Positions 1 through 8,030 of a DNA stretch of 64,000 bases are shown here, one piece after another; within the stretch, counting starts at the first letter, position 1, and the number at the start of each line of letters is the position of its first letter. The position numbers and the translations under genes are program-made. The stretch covers positions 868,001 to 932,000 of the forward strand of contig CAVZFL010000001.1 of assembly GCA_963774555.1 (NCBI GenBank), given 5' to 3'. This DNA comes from VRUE01 sp963774555. GTDB lineage: Bacteria; Actinomycetota; Thermoleophilia; Solirubrobacterales; 70-9. The notes beneath the pieces are model-generated. The model had not been told where the DNA came from, did no database searches, and worked only from the letters and a program-made list of their open reading frames with translations.

Positions 1-198
1 GGCGTGTCCGGCTTGACCGTCTCCGGCGTGTCGACGCCGATGTAGCGCACGTCCTCGACCCGCCCGCCGATCCGCGCTTCGATCGTGTCGCCGTCCACGG
101 CCCGGATCACGAACGCCTCGGCACTCGCCGGCCCTTCGTCGCCGCCCGCCTTCCCAAGGCCGCAGGATCAGCAGCGCGGCGGCGAGCAGCAGCACCAT
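1..198 (-). CDS. Thermonuclease (SNase)-family protein, N-terminal part, cut by window edge
   Basis: Reading leftward, the frame from about position 153 to 1 encodes VIRAVDGDTIEAR and then VRYIGVDTPETVKP, the start of a staphylococcal-nuclease fold (the D-G-D-T and D-T-P-E-T motifs carry Ca and catalytic residues in the family). The enzyme would cleave nucleic acids outside the membrane. A signal-peptide-like start (ATG at 198, MVLLLAAALLIL) lies in a different frame. The nuclease frame has a TGA near 156 followed by S-C-G-L-G, which resembles a lipobox. The gene therefore looks frameshifted between its export signal and its catalytic domain, or the sequence has an indel near 150-160. The C-terminal part lies outside the window. 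Confidence 0.6.
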   Translation of the reverse strand, partial: MVLLLAAALLILRPWEGGRRRRAGECRGVRDPGRGRRHDRSADRRAGRGRALHRRRHAGDGQAGHA

Positions 199-291
199 GC
201 TTCCCAGCTCACCCCGTCGCCGAAGACCATGCGCCACCCCAACCTAAGGAGTGGGAGGGAAATTCTCTCCCCCACGGCTTAGGGATCGGCC

Positions 292-1214
292 CTACGGAAT
301 GCGGCGCACAGAAGAGAGCAGCGTCTCCTTGATCGAGGCGATGATCTCGAGCGCGTCGTTCCACTCGCGCTGCCAGACGTTGCGGCCGAAGATCACGCCC
401 GAGCCGCCCGCCTGCATGATCTCGCGGCAGTGTGGCTGAGCACGGTCTCGTCGTCGACCTTGGAGCCGCCGGAGAGCACGACCAGCGAGCGGCCGGCGGA
501 CTCGACGCACTGGCGGATCGCCTCGGCCTCGTCGACCTGCATCTCGTTGTAGGGCGCGGGAGCGTCCTTGTCGCTGTCGGCGTTGATCTTCGGCATGTTG
601 AGCTTGACCACGTCGGCGCCCATCTCCATCGCCATCCGCGCCGCGTAGTCGATCGCGTAGAAGGAGCCGGGGCCGCCCTTGGCTTCGATCGCTTCGCCGC
701 GCGGGTAGGACCAGACGATCAGCGGCATGCCGAAGCGGTCGCAGTCCTCGCGCACCTGGCGCAGCTGGGCAAGGTCCTCGTCCTGGCGCGGCGAGCCGAC
801 GTAGAGCGTGTAGCCGACCGCGTCGGCGCCGAGCCGCACAGCGTCCTCGACGCTGGCGTTGCAGGCCGAGAAGGCGTGGGCGGAGGAGGGGATGTCGGTC
901 TTGCCGTTGACCTTGAGGATCAGCGGCACCTGGCCGGCGTAGTCGGGGTAGTACTTGGTCGCCATGCCGATCTGACAGGCGAGGGCCGAGTAGCCGGCCT
1001 CGGCGGCGAGTCGGAACTGGTAGTCGGGATCCTTGGAAGCGGGGTTGGGGAAGAAGTCGCGCGGGCCGTGCTCGATGCCCTGGTCGATCGGCAGCAGCAT
1101 CAGGGTGCCGTTGCCCGGGCCGAACTCGAAGAGCAGCCGCCGCAGGCGCGCTCGTTTGCCGGGGGGCAGGGTCGCCAGCAGCGATTTCTGCTCGGTCAGG
1201 CTCTTCAACTCCAC
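292..1214 (-). CDS. fbaB: Class I fructose-bisphosphate aldolase (FbaB/DhnA type), apparent frameshift
   Basis: Cleaves fructose 1,6-bisphosphate to two triose phosphates through a Schiff-base lysine (cytoplasmic glycolysis/gluconeogenesis). The GTG start at 1214 is preceded by AGGAGGAAATC. The N-terminal frame contains LPIDQGIEHGP, the family signature near the start, and MGADVVKLNMPK, which carries the likely Schiff-base lysine. That frame runs into unrelated residues after VLSHT at about position 430. The other frame then supplies REIMQAGGSGVIFGRNVWQR and the normal C-terminus ending at TAG 292-294. Adding one C in the GCCGCG run near 425-432 restores a continuous protein of about 307 residues. 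A real pseudogene or a one-base sequence error are both possible; the intact flanks favour a recent change or an error. Confidence 0.85.
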
Positions 1215-1310
1215 GCTGATTTCCTCCTAGGGTCCTCGAAGACGGGTGTCTGGGCAGTATGTCATCGGCGCTCCTTCGCGCAGGGCTTAGCGATGGGCGG
1301 TTATCCTCGA

Positions 1311-2078
1311 ATGACCATGAGCGAGACTGAGCTCAGCGTCATCTGCAAGAACTGCGGCTCCGAGGTCAGTCCCTACGTAACCGAGTGCCCCTACTGTGGC
1401 GCCCGCCTGCGCAAGCGGGCGCCGAAGCTGGAGCGCCGCGGCGACGGCCTTGAGGCGAAGCCGCGCCGTCGTCGCCGACCGGCCTTCCTGCGCCGCCAGC
1501 GCGCCGCCAGCGATGCCCCTTTCAGGCCCTACGCGACGATCGCCGCGATCCTCGGCCCGGCGGCGCTGCTCCTGGTGCAGAAGGCAACCGGCGACGCGCT
1601 CAGCACCTACGGCGGCATCGTCGTGCCGCTGGCGGACCAGTGGTGGCGCTTCCTCACCGCGCCCTTCGCCTACACCGACGTCGGCTACCTCTTCGTCGTC
1701 GCCGTCGGCCTGGCGATCTTCGCCACCGGGCTGGAGCGGCGCCTGGGCACCGCGCCGACGGCCCTGCTGCTGATCGCCTGCGGCTCGCTGGGGATGCTGG
1801 TCGCGAGCGGGATCGCCAACGGGCAGGGCAACATCGAGGTGATCGCCGGCGGCAACGGGATCGCGCTCGGCGCCCTCGCCGCCTGGTTCACGATCCGCCG
1901 CGCCGAGGTGCACGGCGCGATCGACGAGGACTTCGACCTGGTCGGCGTGCTGGTCGCCGCCGCGGTGCTGCTGGCGCTGCCGCTGTTCGAGTCCAGCGCC
2001 GACGTCTTCGCCGGCCTCGTCGGCGGCGCTGTCGGCGGCCTCGCCGGCCTCGCCGCCTCGGCCCTGCGCGACCACTGA
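1311..2078 (+). CDS. Zinc-ribbon plus rhomboid-like membrane protein, catalytic Ser missing
   Basis: The first 30 residues hold a zinc ribbon (CKNCG ... CPYCG). An Arg/Lys-rich linker and about six hydrophobic segments follow. The membrane part matches a rhomboid layout: WWRFLTAPF near the first loop and a later glycine-rich helix. In active rhomboid proteases this helix carries G-x-S-G; here it reads GGNGIALGA, so the serine nucleophile is Asn. The protein is therefore probably a pseudoprotease that binds membrane substrates rather than cutting them. I chose ATG 1311; ATG 1317 is equally possible. The gene is divergent from the aldolase, with about 96 bp between the two starts. Confidence 0.7.
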   Translation: MTMSETELSVICKNCGSEVSPYVTECPYCGARLRKRAPKLERRGDGLEAKPRRRRRPAFLRRQRAASDAPFRPYATIAAILGPAALLLVQKATGDALSTYGGIVVPLADQWWRFLTAPFAYTDVGYLFVVAVGLAIFATGLERRLGTAPTALLLIACGSLGMLVASGIANGQGNIEVIAGGNGIALGALAAWFTIRRAEVHGAIDEDFDLVGVLVAAAVLLALPLFESSADVFAGLVGGAVGGLAGLAASALRDH

Positions 2079-2092
2079 CCGACGCCGTCTCC

Positions 2093-2202
2093 AGGTGCAA
2101 CGTTTTCTCCACCTGCCAGGGGGGCAACGCGTTGCACCTCGGCCCCGCCCTCTGGGGTGCAACGTCTTATCCCCCTGCCGGGAGGACAAAACGTTGCACC
2201 CC
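2093..2202. repeat. Pair of mutually inverted hairpin elements
   Basis: Two palindromic elements lie in the gap after the rhomboid-like gene. Element A (2093-2139) has arms AGGTGCAACG and CGTTGCACCT; element B (2154-2202) has arms GGGGTGCAACGT and ACGTTGCACCCC. The loop of A resembles the reverse complement of the loop of B, so the two are inverted copies of one unit. The layout resembles REP/BIME-type doublets; it could also act as a strong transcription terminator. Confidence 0.6.
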
Positions 2203-2232
2203 GCTTCGCGGTTGGCTGGTTAGGCTCTTCTC

Positions 2233-2559
2233 GTGCCCTCCGACGAGCAACTCGAGGCCGCGATCGAGCGGTTGGTCGACGCCGAGCGCTTCGCCGAGGC
2301 CGAGCAGGTCGTGGCTCGGGCGGCACCGCAGCTGCAGAAGGTCCTCGCTGCGGCTCTGGCCGAGGGCGGCTGGTTCGGCGAGTCCCATGAGGCCGAGACG
2401 CTGAAGGCGGCGACAGTTCCCGATCCCGACGAGCGCATCGCAGCAGTGCGCTCGCTGCTCGCCGAGGAGGCGAGGATGGGGATGATGGTTGGGGTTGCGG
2501 TCGGCTGGGCGTTGCACGGGGAGATGAGCGACAACGACGACACCGAAGGAGAGCGCTGA
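2233..2559 (+). CDS. Hypothetical 108-residue helical protein
   Basis: The GTG start at 2233 lies 31 bp after the hairpin pair. The sequence is acidic and mostly helical: an N-terminal stretch rich in Glu/Ala (LEAAIERLVDAERFAEAEQV) suggests a helical hairpin, and a small hydrophobic stretch (MGMMVGVAVGWALHG) sits near the C-terminus. I recognise no domain. The stop is 3 nt before the ATG of the MBL-fold hydrolase, so the two are probably co-transcribed. Confidence 0.6.
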   Translation: MPSDEQLEAAIERLVDAERFAEAEQVVARAAPQLQKVLAAALAEGGWFGESHEAETLKAATVPDPDERIAAVRSLLAEEARMGMMVGVAVGWALHGEMSDNDDTEGER

Positions 2560-2562
2560 GCG

Positions 2563-3279
2563 ATGGAGATCAAATTTCACGGCCACTCGTGCTTCGAGCT
2601 GAGCGAGGGGGAGACCACGGTCCTGGTCGATCCCTTCCTCAAGCCCAACAACCCGGCGGCGGTGGCAAGCGCCGAGGAAGTCGAGGCGACCCACGTCGTG
2701 ATCTCGCACGGGCATGCCGATCACATGGCCGACGCGGTTGGCGTCGCCACCCGCACCGGCGCCGAGTGCGTGGCGATTGTCGAGATCGCCAAATGGCTCG
2801 AAGAGCACGGGGTCGAGAAGGCCCACGATCCCAACCTCGGCGGCACCGTCAGCTTCGACTGGGGCTGGGTGAAGCTGGTGCCGGCCTGGCACACGAGCAC
2901 GATCGCAGGCTCCGCCGAGGCCCCGTTCAGCCCGACGCCCGGGACCGTGATCGGCACCGCCTCCGGCCTCCTGATCAACCTCGGCGGCGTCACCGTCTAC
3001 CACGCCGGCGACACCTGCCTCTTCAGCGACATGAAGCTGATCGCCGAGCGCAACCCGATCGACGTCGCGATGCTGCCGGTCGGCGGCCATTACACGATGG
3101 ATCGCCACGACGGCGTCGTCGCGGCCGAGTTCCTCGGCGCCGGCACGGTGATCCCGATGCACTTCAACACCTTCCCGGCGATCGAGATCGACGCCGATGC
3201 GTTCAAGGCCGAGGTCGAAGAGAGGACCTCCTCGACCGTGGTCGTGCTGGCGCCGGGCGAGTCGCACGCGACTGGCTGA
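2563..3279 (+). CDS. UPF0173-type metal-dependent hydrolase (MBL fold)
   Basis: A single-domain metallo-beta-lactamase fold of 238 residues, the usual length for UPF0173/UlaG-like hydrolases. Metal-binding HxHxDH is at residues 49-54 (HGHADH), followed by downstream ligands in the AWHTS, HAGDT and GGHYTMD segments and a C-terminal PMHFNTFP. The substrate is unknown; relatives cleave phosphoester or lactone bonds in the cytoplasm. It follows the small hypothetical gene by 3 nt and precedes the R2-like oxidase by about 60 bp, so it probably belongs to the same transcript. Confidence 0.85.
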   Translation: MEIKFHGHSCFELSEGETTVLVDPFLKPNNPAAVASAEEVEATHVVISHGHADHMADAVGVATRTGAECVAIVEIAKWLEEHGVEKAHDPNLGGTVSFDWGWVKLVPAWHTSTIAGSAEAPFSPTPGTVIGTASGLLINLGGVTVYHAGDTCLFSDMKLIAERNPIDVAMLPVGGHYTMDRHDGVVAAEFLGAGTVIPMHFNTFPAIEIDADAFKAEVEERTSSTVVVLAPGESHATG

Positions 3280-3338
3280 GCAGCCAGTCCGGTGCTAGTC
3301 TCGGCCGGACCGCGCAGCCGAGTCGAGGAGAGTTCGAG

Positions 3339-4265
3339 ATGGGAACCAGAGAGGCAACCGGGACCGAGTCGAGGACCGAGCGGGCCGACTTCCAGGCGAC
3401 CGCCGATCCGGCCTTGATGGAGGAGGCCGATCGCACCGCCGACGTCAAGCTGCTCGACTACGGGGAGCTCTACCTGCTCTGGGAGCGCCAGCAGTGGCAG
3501 ACCCAGGAGCTCGACTTCAGCCGCGACCGCGAAGACTGGCACGACCGCTTCAGCGCCGAGGAACGGCACGAGCGCATGTACGGCCTCTCCTCCTTCTTCA
3601 TCGGCGAGCAGAAGGTGGCCGAGGAGCTGGGGCCCATCATGCGCGCCGCGCCGACCGAGGAGCAGCGGATCTTCCTCTGCACCCAGATCGCCGACGAGGC
3701 CCGCCACGTGCGCTTCTTCGAGCGCTTCTACCGCGAGGTCGGCGTGCTCGAGTCCGACGAGCTCTCGCACATGCTGGCGCAGACCTCCGAGCACCTGAAC
3801 GAGAACTTCGGCCGCCTCTTCGACGAAATGCTGAAACGGCGCACCGACCGCCTCTCGGCCGAACCGGAGGACACCGAGGCTCTGGTCGAGGCGGTGACGC
3901 TCTACCACATGGTGATCGAGGGGATGCTGGCCCTCACCGGACAGCACTTCATCATGGACTACAACGAAAAGGAAGGCACCCTGCCGGCCTTCGTCGAAGG
4001 CTTCCAGAACGTCGCCCGCGACGAGCACCGCCACGTCGCCTTCGGAGCGGTCTTTCTGCGCGAGAAGGCGAGCGAGGACGAGCGCTACAAGCAGGCGATC
4101 CAGCGCACGCTGGAGGAGGCGCTGCCGGTCGCCGACGGGGTGCTCTCGCCGCCCTGGGCGCCCGAGGGCGACGATTGGGAACTGTTCGGCTACTCGCTGG
4201 CCGACACGCGCAAGTTCGCCGCCACCTGCCTGATGCGGCGGCTCAAGGTGATCGGCCTGCAGTAA
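3339..4265 (+). CDS. R2-like ligand-binding oxidase / ribonucleotide reductase beta-like protein
   Basis: A ferritin-like dimetal carboxylate protein of 308 residues. The six expected metal ligands are visible: Glu90 (FFIGE), Glu120 and His123 (ADEARH), Glu194 (IEGML), Glu229 and His232 (RDEHRH). The R2-like ligand-binding oxidases use an Mn/Fe centre and are widespread in actinobacteria. The typical RNR beta C-terminal tail is absent, which favours the oxidase over a true class I ribonucleotide reductase subunit. No RNR alpha gene is nearby. ATG 3339 follows GAGGAGAGTTCGAG, a good ribosome binding site. The gene is convergent with the ECF sigma gene (13 bp apart). Confidence 0.85.
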   Translation: MGTREATGTESRTERADFQATADPALMEEADRTADVKLLDYGELYLLWERQQWQTQELDFSRDREDWHDRFSAEERHERMYGLSSFFIGEQKVAEELGPIMRAAPTEEQRIFLCTQIADEARHVRFFERFYREVGVLESDELSHMLAQTSEHLNENFGRLFDEMLKRRTDRLSAEPEDTEALVEAVTLYHMVIEGMLALTGQHFIMDYNEKEGTLPAFVEGFQNVARDEHRHVAFGAVFLREKASEDERYKQAIQRTLEEALPVADGVLSPPWAPEGDDWELFGYSLADTRKFAATCLMRRLKVIGLQ

Positions 4266-4277
4266 GGAGGATCGGCG

Positions 4278-5792
4278 CTAGGAGCCAGCGGGCTGGACGG
4301 CGTCGCCGGAGGAGGCTTCAGAGGAAGGCGGAGGCGATTCCGCCGGTGGCGGGGTGCTTTCGGCCGGCGGCGGGGGCGGCGGGCTTTCGGCCGGGGGCGC
4401 TGCGGCGGGTGCCGGTTCGGCGCTCGGTCCACCGCCGACGGTGACGACCACGGTGCCGCCGGCTGTCGGAGCGCCGGCGCTGCTGTCCGACGGCGTTGCG
4501 CCGGTGATGCCGGTGGTGGCCTGCGGGCCGGCTTCCGGCCCTTCGCTGCCGCCGCTGGACTGATCCGTCGCTTCCTCTTCGAGCGGGTCCGCGGCCGGGG
4601 TCGGTTCGGCTTCGACCGGCGCCGGGACGGTTTCCGTCGCGGCGGCTTCGGCCGGCTGTTCCGGGCTGGCGACGATCGCCGGGGCGACGACGGCGGGACG
4701 CGCATCGGCGAGGGCCCGGACCGGTGCCTTATGGACGCGCGATATGGCGGCCGGCGGGCTCGGGGTCGGTTCGACCTGCTGCTTGACCTCGACCGCGCCG
4801 GCGGTGAGGACGGCTGCGGTGACGACCCCGGCGACGGCCTTGGTGCCGATCGCGCCGCCGACGGCGCCGATGCCGCCAGCCGCGCCGCTGGAGCTGAGCG
4901 CGGCGCCGACGCTGCCAACTGCGCCGGCGCCGGTGGCACCCGCGCCCGTTGCGGTCGCGGCGCCACCGGTTCCTGCACCTCCCAGGCCAAGTTTGGTGGC
5001 GATGAAGCTCTTGAAGGCGACGAGCGGGCCGACCGGGACCAGCGCCGCCAGCACCTTGTCGTTGGAGCGCAGTTGCGAGCGGAACTCGCCGCACTCCTCG
5101 CAGTCGCGCACGTGGCGGCGCACCGGGCCGGAGAGCTTGCGCAGGCCCTCGGCTGCCTCGGCGAGGTCGATCCGCACCTCGCCGCAGGTCAGCATGCGCG
5201 CCTGGCTCGCCTCGGCGAGCGAGATCCGCGCCCGCACCAGCAGCGACTTGACCGAGGGCACGCTGGTCTCCATCGCCTGGGCGATCTCCTCGTAGGACAT
5301 CGCATCCATCTCGCGCAGCAGCAGGGCGGAGCGCTGGGTCTCGGGCAGCTTGCCGACGTCGGTCAGCAGCTGGCGGAACTCCTCGCGGTTGTGGACCTTC
5401 TCCGCGGTCGAGGCGGCCTCGACCGTCGGCACCATGTCCATCGATTCCTGCGCGTCGGCGGTCGGTTTGCGCAGGTGGTTGAGGCAGCGGTTGCGGGCGA
5501 TCCGGTAGAGCCAGGGGCGCAGGTTGATCTCGCGCTCGTCGGCGAGCATCGCCCGGTAGGCGTTGACGAAAACCTCCTGCAGGACGTCCTCGGCGTCCTC
5601 GGTGGAGCCGAGCATCTGGCGGCAGAAGCCGAGCAGGCGGCCCTGGTAGCGGTCGACGATCGCCTCGAAGGCCCCGGGGTTGCCGGAGCGCGCCATCGCG
5701 ATCAGCTTTTCGTCGCCCTGGAGCTTGAGCAGCGGGGAACGCCGGGCGAGGAGTCCGCGACGACTGGCATGTGTAAGAGCTGAAGCCTCCAA
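4278..5792 (-). CDS. ECF RNA polymerase sigma factor with zinc-finger and membrane/Pro-rich tail
   Basis: Sigma region 2 is at about residues 30-105 (AFEAIVDRYQGRLLGFC, EDVLQEVFVNAY, PWLYRIARN) and region 4 at about 150-200 (LPETQRSALLLRE, SYEEIAQAM). An anti-sigma-like zinc-finger segment follows near 225-240 (RRHVRDCEECGEF), then a Gly/Ala-rich hydrophobic span (KAVAGVVTAAVLTAG). About 170 Pro/Glu/Thr-rich residues, probably outside the membrane, end the protein. The sigma factor thus carries its own regulatory and membrane domain, so signals may reach it without a separate anti-sigma protein. The start is TTG 5792, supported by GGAGG placed 6-7 nt upstream. A second protein of this layout is at 25265-26734. 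Confidence 0.88.
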   Translation of the reverse strand: MEASALTHASRRGLLARRSPLLKLQGDEKLIAMARSGNPGAFEAIVDRYQGRLLGFCRQMLGSTEDAEDVLQEVFVNAYRAMLADEREINLRPWLYRIARNRCLNHLRKPTADAQESMDMVPTVEAASTAEKVHNREEFRQLLTDVGKLPETQRSALLLREMDAMSYEEIAQAMETSVPSVKSLLVRARISLAEASQARMLTCGEVRIDLAEAAEGLRKLSGPVRRHVRDCEECGEFRSQLRSNDKVLAALVPVGPLVAFKSFIATKLGLGGAGTGGAATATGAGATGAGAVGSVGAALSSSGAAGGIGAVGGAIGTKAVAGVVTAAVLTAGAVEVKQQVEPTPSPPAAISRVHKAPVRALADARPAVVAPAIVASPEQPAEAAATETVPAPVEAEPTPAADPLEEEATDQSSGGSEGPEAGPQATTGITGATPSDSSAGAPTAGGTVVVTVGGGPSAEPAPAAAPPAESPPPPPPAESTPPPAESPPPSSEASSGDAVQPAGS

Positions 5793-5910
5793 GCGAATCC
5801 TCCGAACCAGGGAAGGCGTTTGTCTTCTAGCTCAAGAGACACCGTAGCACCGGCATAGTTGCGCTACCTCGGCAGTTTTTAGTGCGGATTTAGAAACCCA
5901 AAAATTCGAG

Positions 5911-5997
5911 TGCCCGGGGCGGGATTCGAACCCGCAAGCCCCCCAGTGGGGCAACGCCTTTTAAGGGCGCCGCTTTTGCCAATTTCGCCACCCGGGC
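5911..5997 (-). tRNA. tRNA-Leu (anticodon UAA)
   Basis: An 87-nt tRNA with a long variable arm. The acceptor stem GCCCGGG pairs with CCCGGGC, and the T arm is GCGGGTTCGAATCCCGC. The anticodon loop CTTAAAA (5959-5965) gives anticodon TAA at 5961-5963. No CCA is encoded. It reads leucine codon UUA, which is rare in such GC-rich genomes. Confidence 0.93.
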
Positions 5998-6036
5998 AAG
6001 GCGATGGTAGCCGTCGCCTCTCGATAGGCTCAAGCC

Positions 6037-7647
6037 GTGGAGCACGGGGGGCGGATAGTCGCGAGGGCGCTCAAGTCCAGAGGGGTCTCGCACCTCTTCA
6101 CGCTATCTGGGGGACACCTGTTCTCTATATACGACGGCTGCCGGGCCGAGGGGATCGAGATCGTCGACGTGCGCCACGAGCAGACGGCGGTCTTCGCCGC
6201 CGAGGGGTTTGCCAAGGCGACGCGAGGGCTCGGGGTCGCGGCGCTGACCGCCGGCCCGGGCGTGACCAACGGGATCAGCGCGATCGCCGGCGCCCAGGCC
6301 AACTGCTCGCCGATCTGCGTGCTCGGCGGGCGAGCGCCGGAGCTGCGCTGGGGCTCGGGCTCGCTGCAGGAGATCGACCACCTGCCCTTCGTCTCGCCGC
6401 TGGTCAAGTCGGCGGAGACGGTGAAGGAGCCGGGCAGGATTGCGGCCCGCACGGCGGCGGCGCTCGACAATGCGTTCGCCACGCCCTACGGGCCGACCTT
6501 TGTCGACTACCCGCTTGACGTGGTTTTCAGCGAGGCCGAGGCGGAGATTCCGGCGGCGGCGGCCGCCGAGGCGCGGCCGGCCGATGGGGTGGAGGAGGCG
6601 GCGGCGCTGCTGACCGCTGCCGAGCGGCCGGCGATCATGGCCGGCACCGGCCTCTACTGGGAGCGGGGAGAGGACAAGCTGCGGGCGCTGGCCGAGGCGC
6701 TCGGCATCCCGGTCTTCCTCAACGGCCTCGGCCGCGGCTGCCTTCCTGCCGACCACGAGCTGGCCTTCAGCCGGGCGCGCGGGGCTGGGCTGGGTGGGGC
6801 GGACGTGGCGCTGGTGATCGGTGTGCCGCTCGACTTCAGGCTCGGCTTCGGCGCCAGCATCGCCGAGGGGGCGAAGCTGATCCGGCTCGACGTGGCGCCG
6901 AACGCGCTCAGCGCCAACCGCGCGCCGGATCTCGACCTGGTCGGCGACGTCGCCGCCAGCCTCGGCGCGATTGGCGAGGCGGTGGGGGAGGGCGGTCGCC
7001 GGACCGAGCCGTGGCTGGAGCAGCTGCGCGCGGTCGAGGCGGAGAAGCGGGCCGCCGAGCAGGAGGAGCTGAACGACGGGCGCTCGCCGCTGCATCCGGT
7101 CCGCATCTACAAGGAGCTGGGAGAGGTGCTGGACCGCGACGCGATCGTCGTCGGCGACGGCGGCGACTTCGTCTCCTACGCGGGCCGCTTCGTCGACACC
7201 TACCAGCCCGGCTGCTGGATGGACCCGGGTCCGTTCGGCTGCCTCGGCGCCGGGCCGGGCCAGGCGATCGGCGCCAAGCTCGCCCACCCCGAGCGCCAGG
7301 TCTGCCTGCTGCTCGGCGACGGCGCCTTCGGCTTCGCCGGGATCGAGTTCGACACGATGGCCCGCCACGGCCTACCGGTGGTCGGGGTGATGGGCAACAA
7401 CGGGATCTGGGCGCTCGAGCACCACCCGATGAAGTTCCTCTACGGCTACTCGGTGGCGGCGGAGCTGCGGCCGGAGACGCGCTACGAGCAGATGGTTGAA
7501 GCGCTCGGCTGTGACGGCGTGCTCGTGCGCGAGCCGGGCGAGCTGCGGCCGGCGCTGGAGCGGGCCTTCGAGTCCGGCCGTCCCACCCTGGTCAACGTCC
7601 TCACCGATCCCGAGGTCGTCTACCCGCGCAAGTCGAACCTGGCCTGA
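6037..7647 (+). CDS. Acetolactate synthase-like thiamine diphosphate enzyme
   Basis: Three-domain ThDP enzyme, 536 residues. The N-terminal pyrimidine-binding domain has the catalytic-type Glu in VRHEQTAVFAAEG and the GPGVTNG loop. The central domain includes ERPAIMAGTG. The C-terminal pyrophosphate domain has the GDGAFGFAGIEFDTMARHGLP stretch, split by known GDG-x(~25)-NN spacing to GVMGNNGIW. The family includes acetolactate synthase large subunits and oxalyl-CoA decarboxylase-like enzymes; without a neighbouring small subunit the substrate stays open. The start is GTG 6037, 40 bp past tRNA-Leu. A strong hairpin follows the stop. Confidence 0.85.
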   Translation: MEHGGRIVARALKSRGVSHLFTLSGGHLFSIYDGCRAEGIEIVDVRHEQTAVFAAEGFAKATRGLGVAALTAGPGVTNGISAIAGAQANCSPICVLGGRAPELRWGSGSLQEIDHLPFVSPLVKSAETVKEPGRIAARTAAALDNAFATPYGPTFVDYPLDVVFSEAEAEIPAAAAAEARPADGVEEAAALLTAAERPAIMAGTGLYWERGEDKLRALAEALGIPVFLNGLGRGCLPADHELAFSRARGAGLGGADVALVIGVPLDFRLGFGASIAEGAKLIRLDVAPNALSANRAPDLDLVGDVAASLGAIGEAVGEGGRRTEPWLEQLRAVEAEKRAAEQEELNDGRSPLHPVRIYKELGEVLDRDAIVVGDGGDFVSYAGRFVDTYQPGCWMDPGPFGCLGAGPGQAIGAKLAHPERQVCLLLGDGAFGFAGIEFDTMARHGLPVVGVMGNNGIWALEHHPMKFLYGYSVAAELRPETRYEQMVEALGCDGVLVREPGELRPALERAFESGRPTLVNVLTDPEVVYPRKSNLA

Positions 7648-7670
7648 AGCGAACCTGGCCCCGAACAGAG

Positions 7671-7698
7671 AATCGGCCGCCATCTCTGGCGGCCGATT
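7671..7698 (+). terminator. Strong hairpin after the ThDP enzyme gene
   Basis: A perfect 11-bp stem, AATCGGCCGCC and GGCGGCCGATT, with a 6-nt loop, begins 23 nt after the stop codon. It is followed by CAAGTTGG rather than a U-run, so it is a GC-type hairpin that probably ends transcription less conventionally or protects the mRNA end. Confidence 0.65.
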
Positions 7699-8030
7699 CA
7701 AGTTGGTCCCTCAGGACGGGCAGGGGTACGTCTTCAGGGACCAGTTCTTATTCAGTGGACTCAGACGGCGGGAGGCGCCATGATGCGGCAATCGTCCGAG
7801 CCCTATTTACCGGGTCGAAGGTGGTTATGCCCCACCTCTTTCCCGATGGGCGGATTATCTGCCCGACTATCCGATGCGTCTAGTTGCCTCTGGGGTCGCT
7901 ACTTGTAATTAGCACCGAGAACGTACCAAGTTTTATGGGTTCGAGCACTGTTTTGACCCATATGTAGGGGCTTGTGATGCGCGGCTATCCATCTGGGAAC
8001 AGGTGATTACCCCTGATTGGGAATACGGGG
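7699..8030. other. Intergenic stretch without a recognisable gene
   Basis: About 330 bp between convergent genes, lower in GC than its surroundings. It holds one 8-bp inverted repeat (TGGTCCCT 7704-7711 with AGGGACCA 7736-7743). I see no coding potential or known RNA. Confidence 0.5.
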
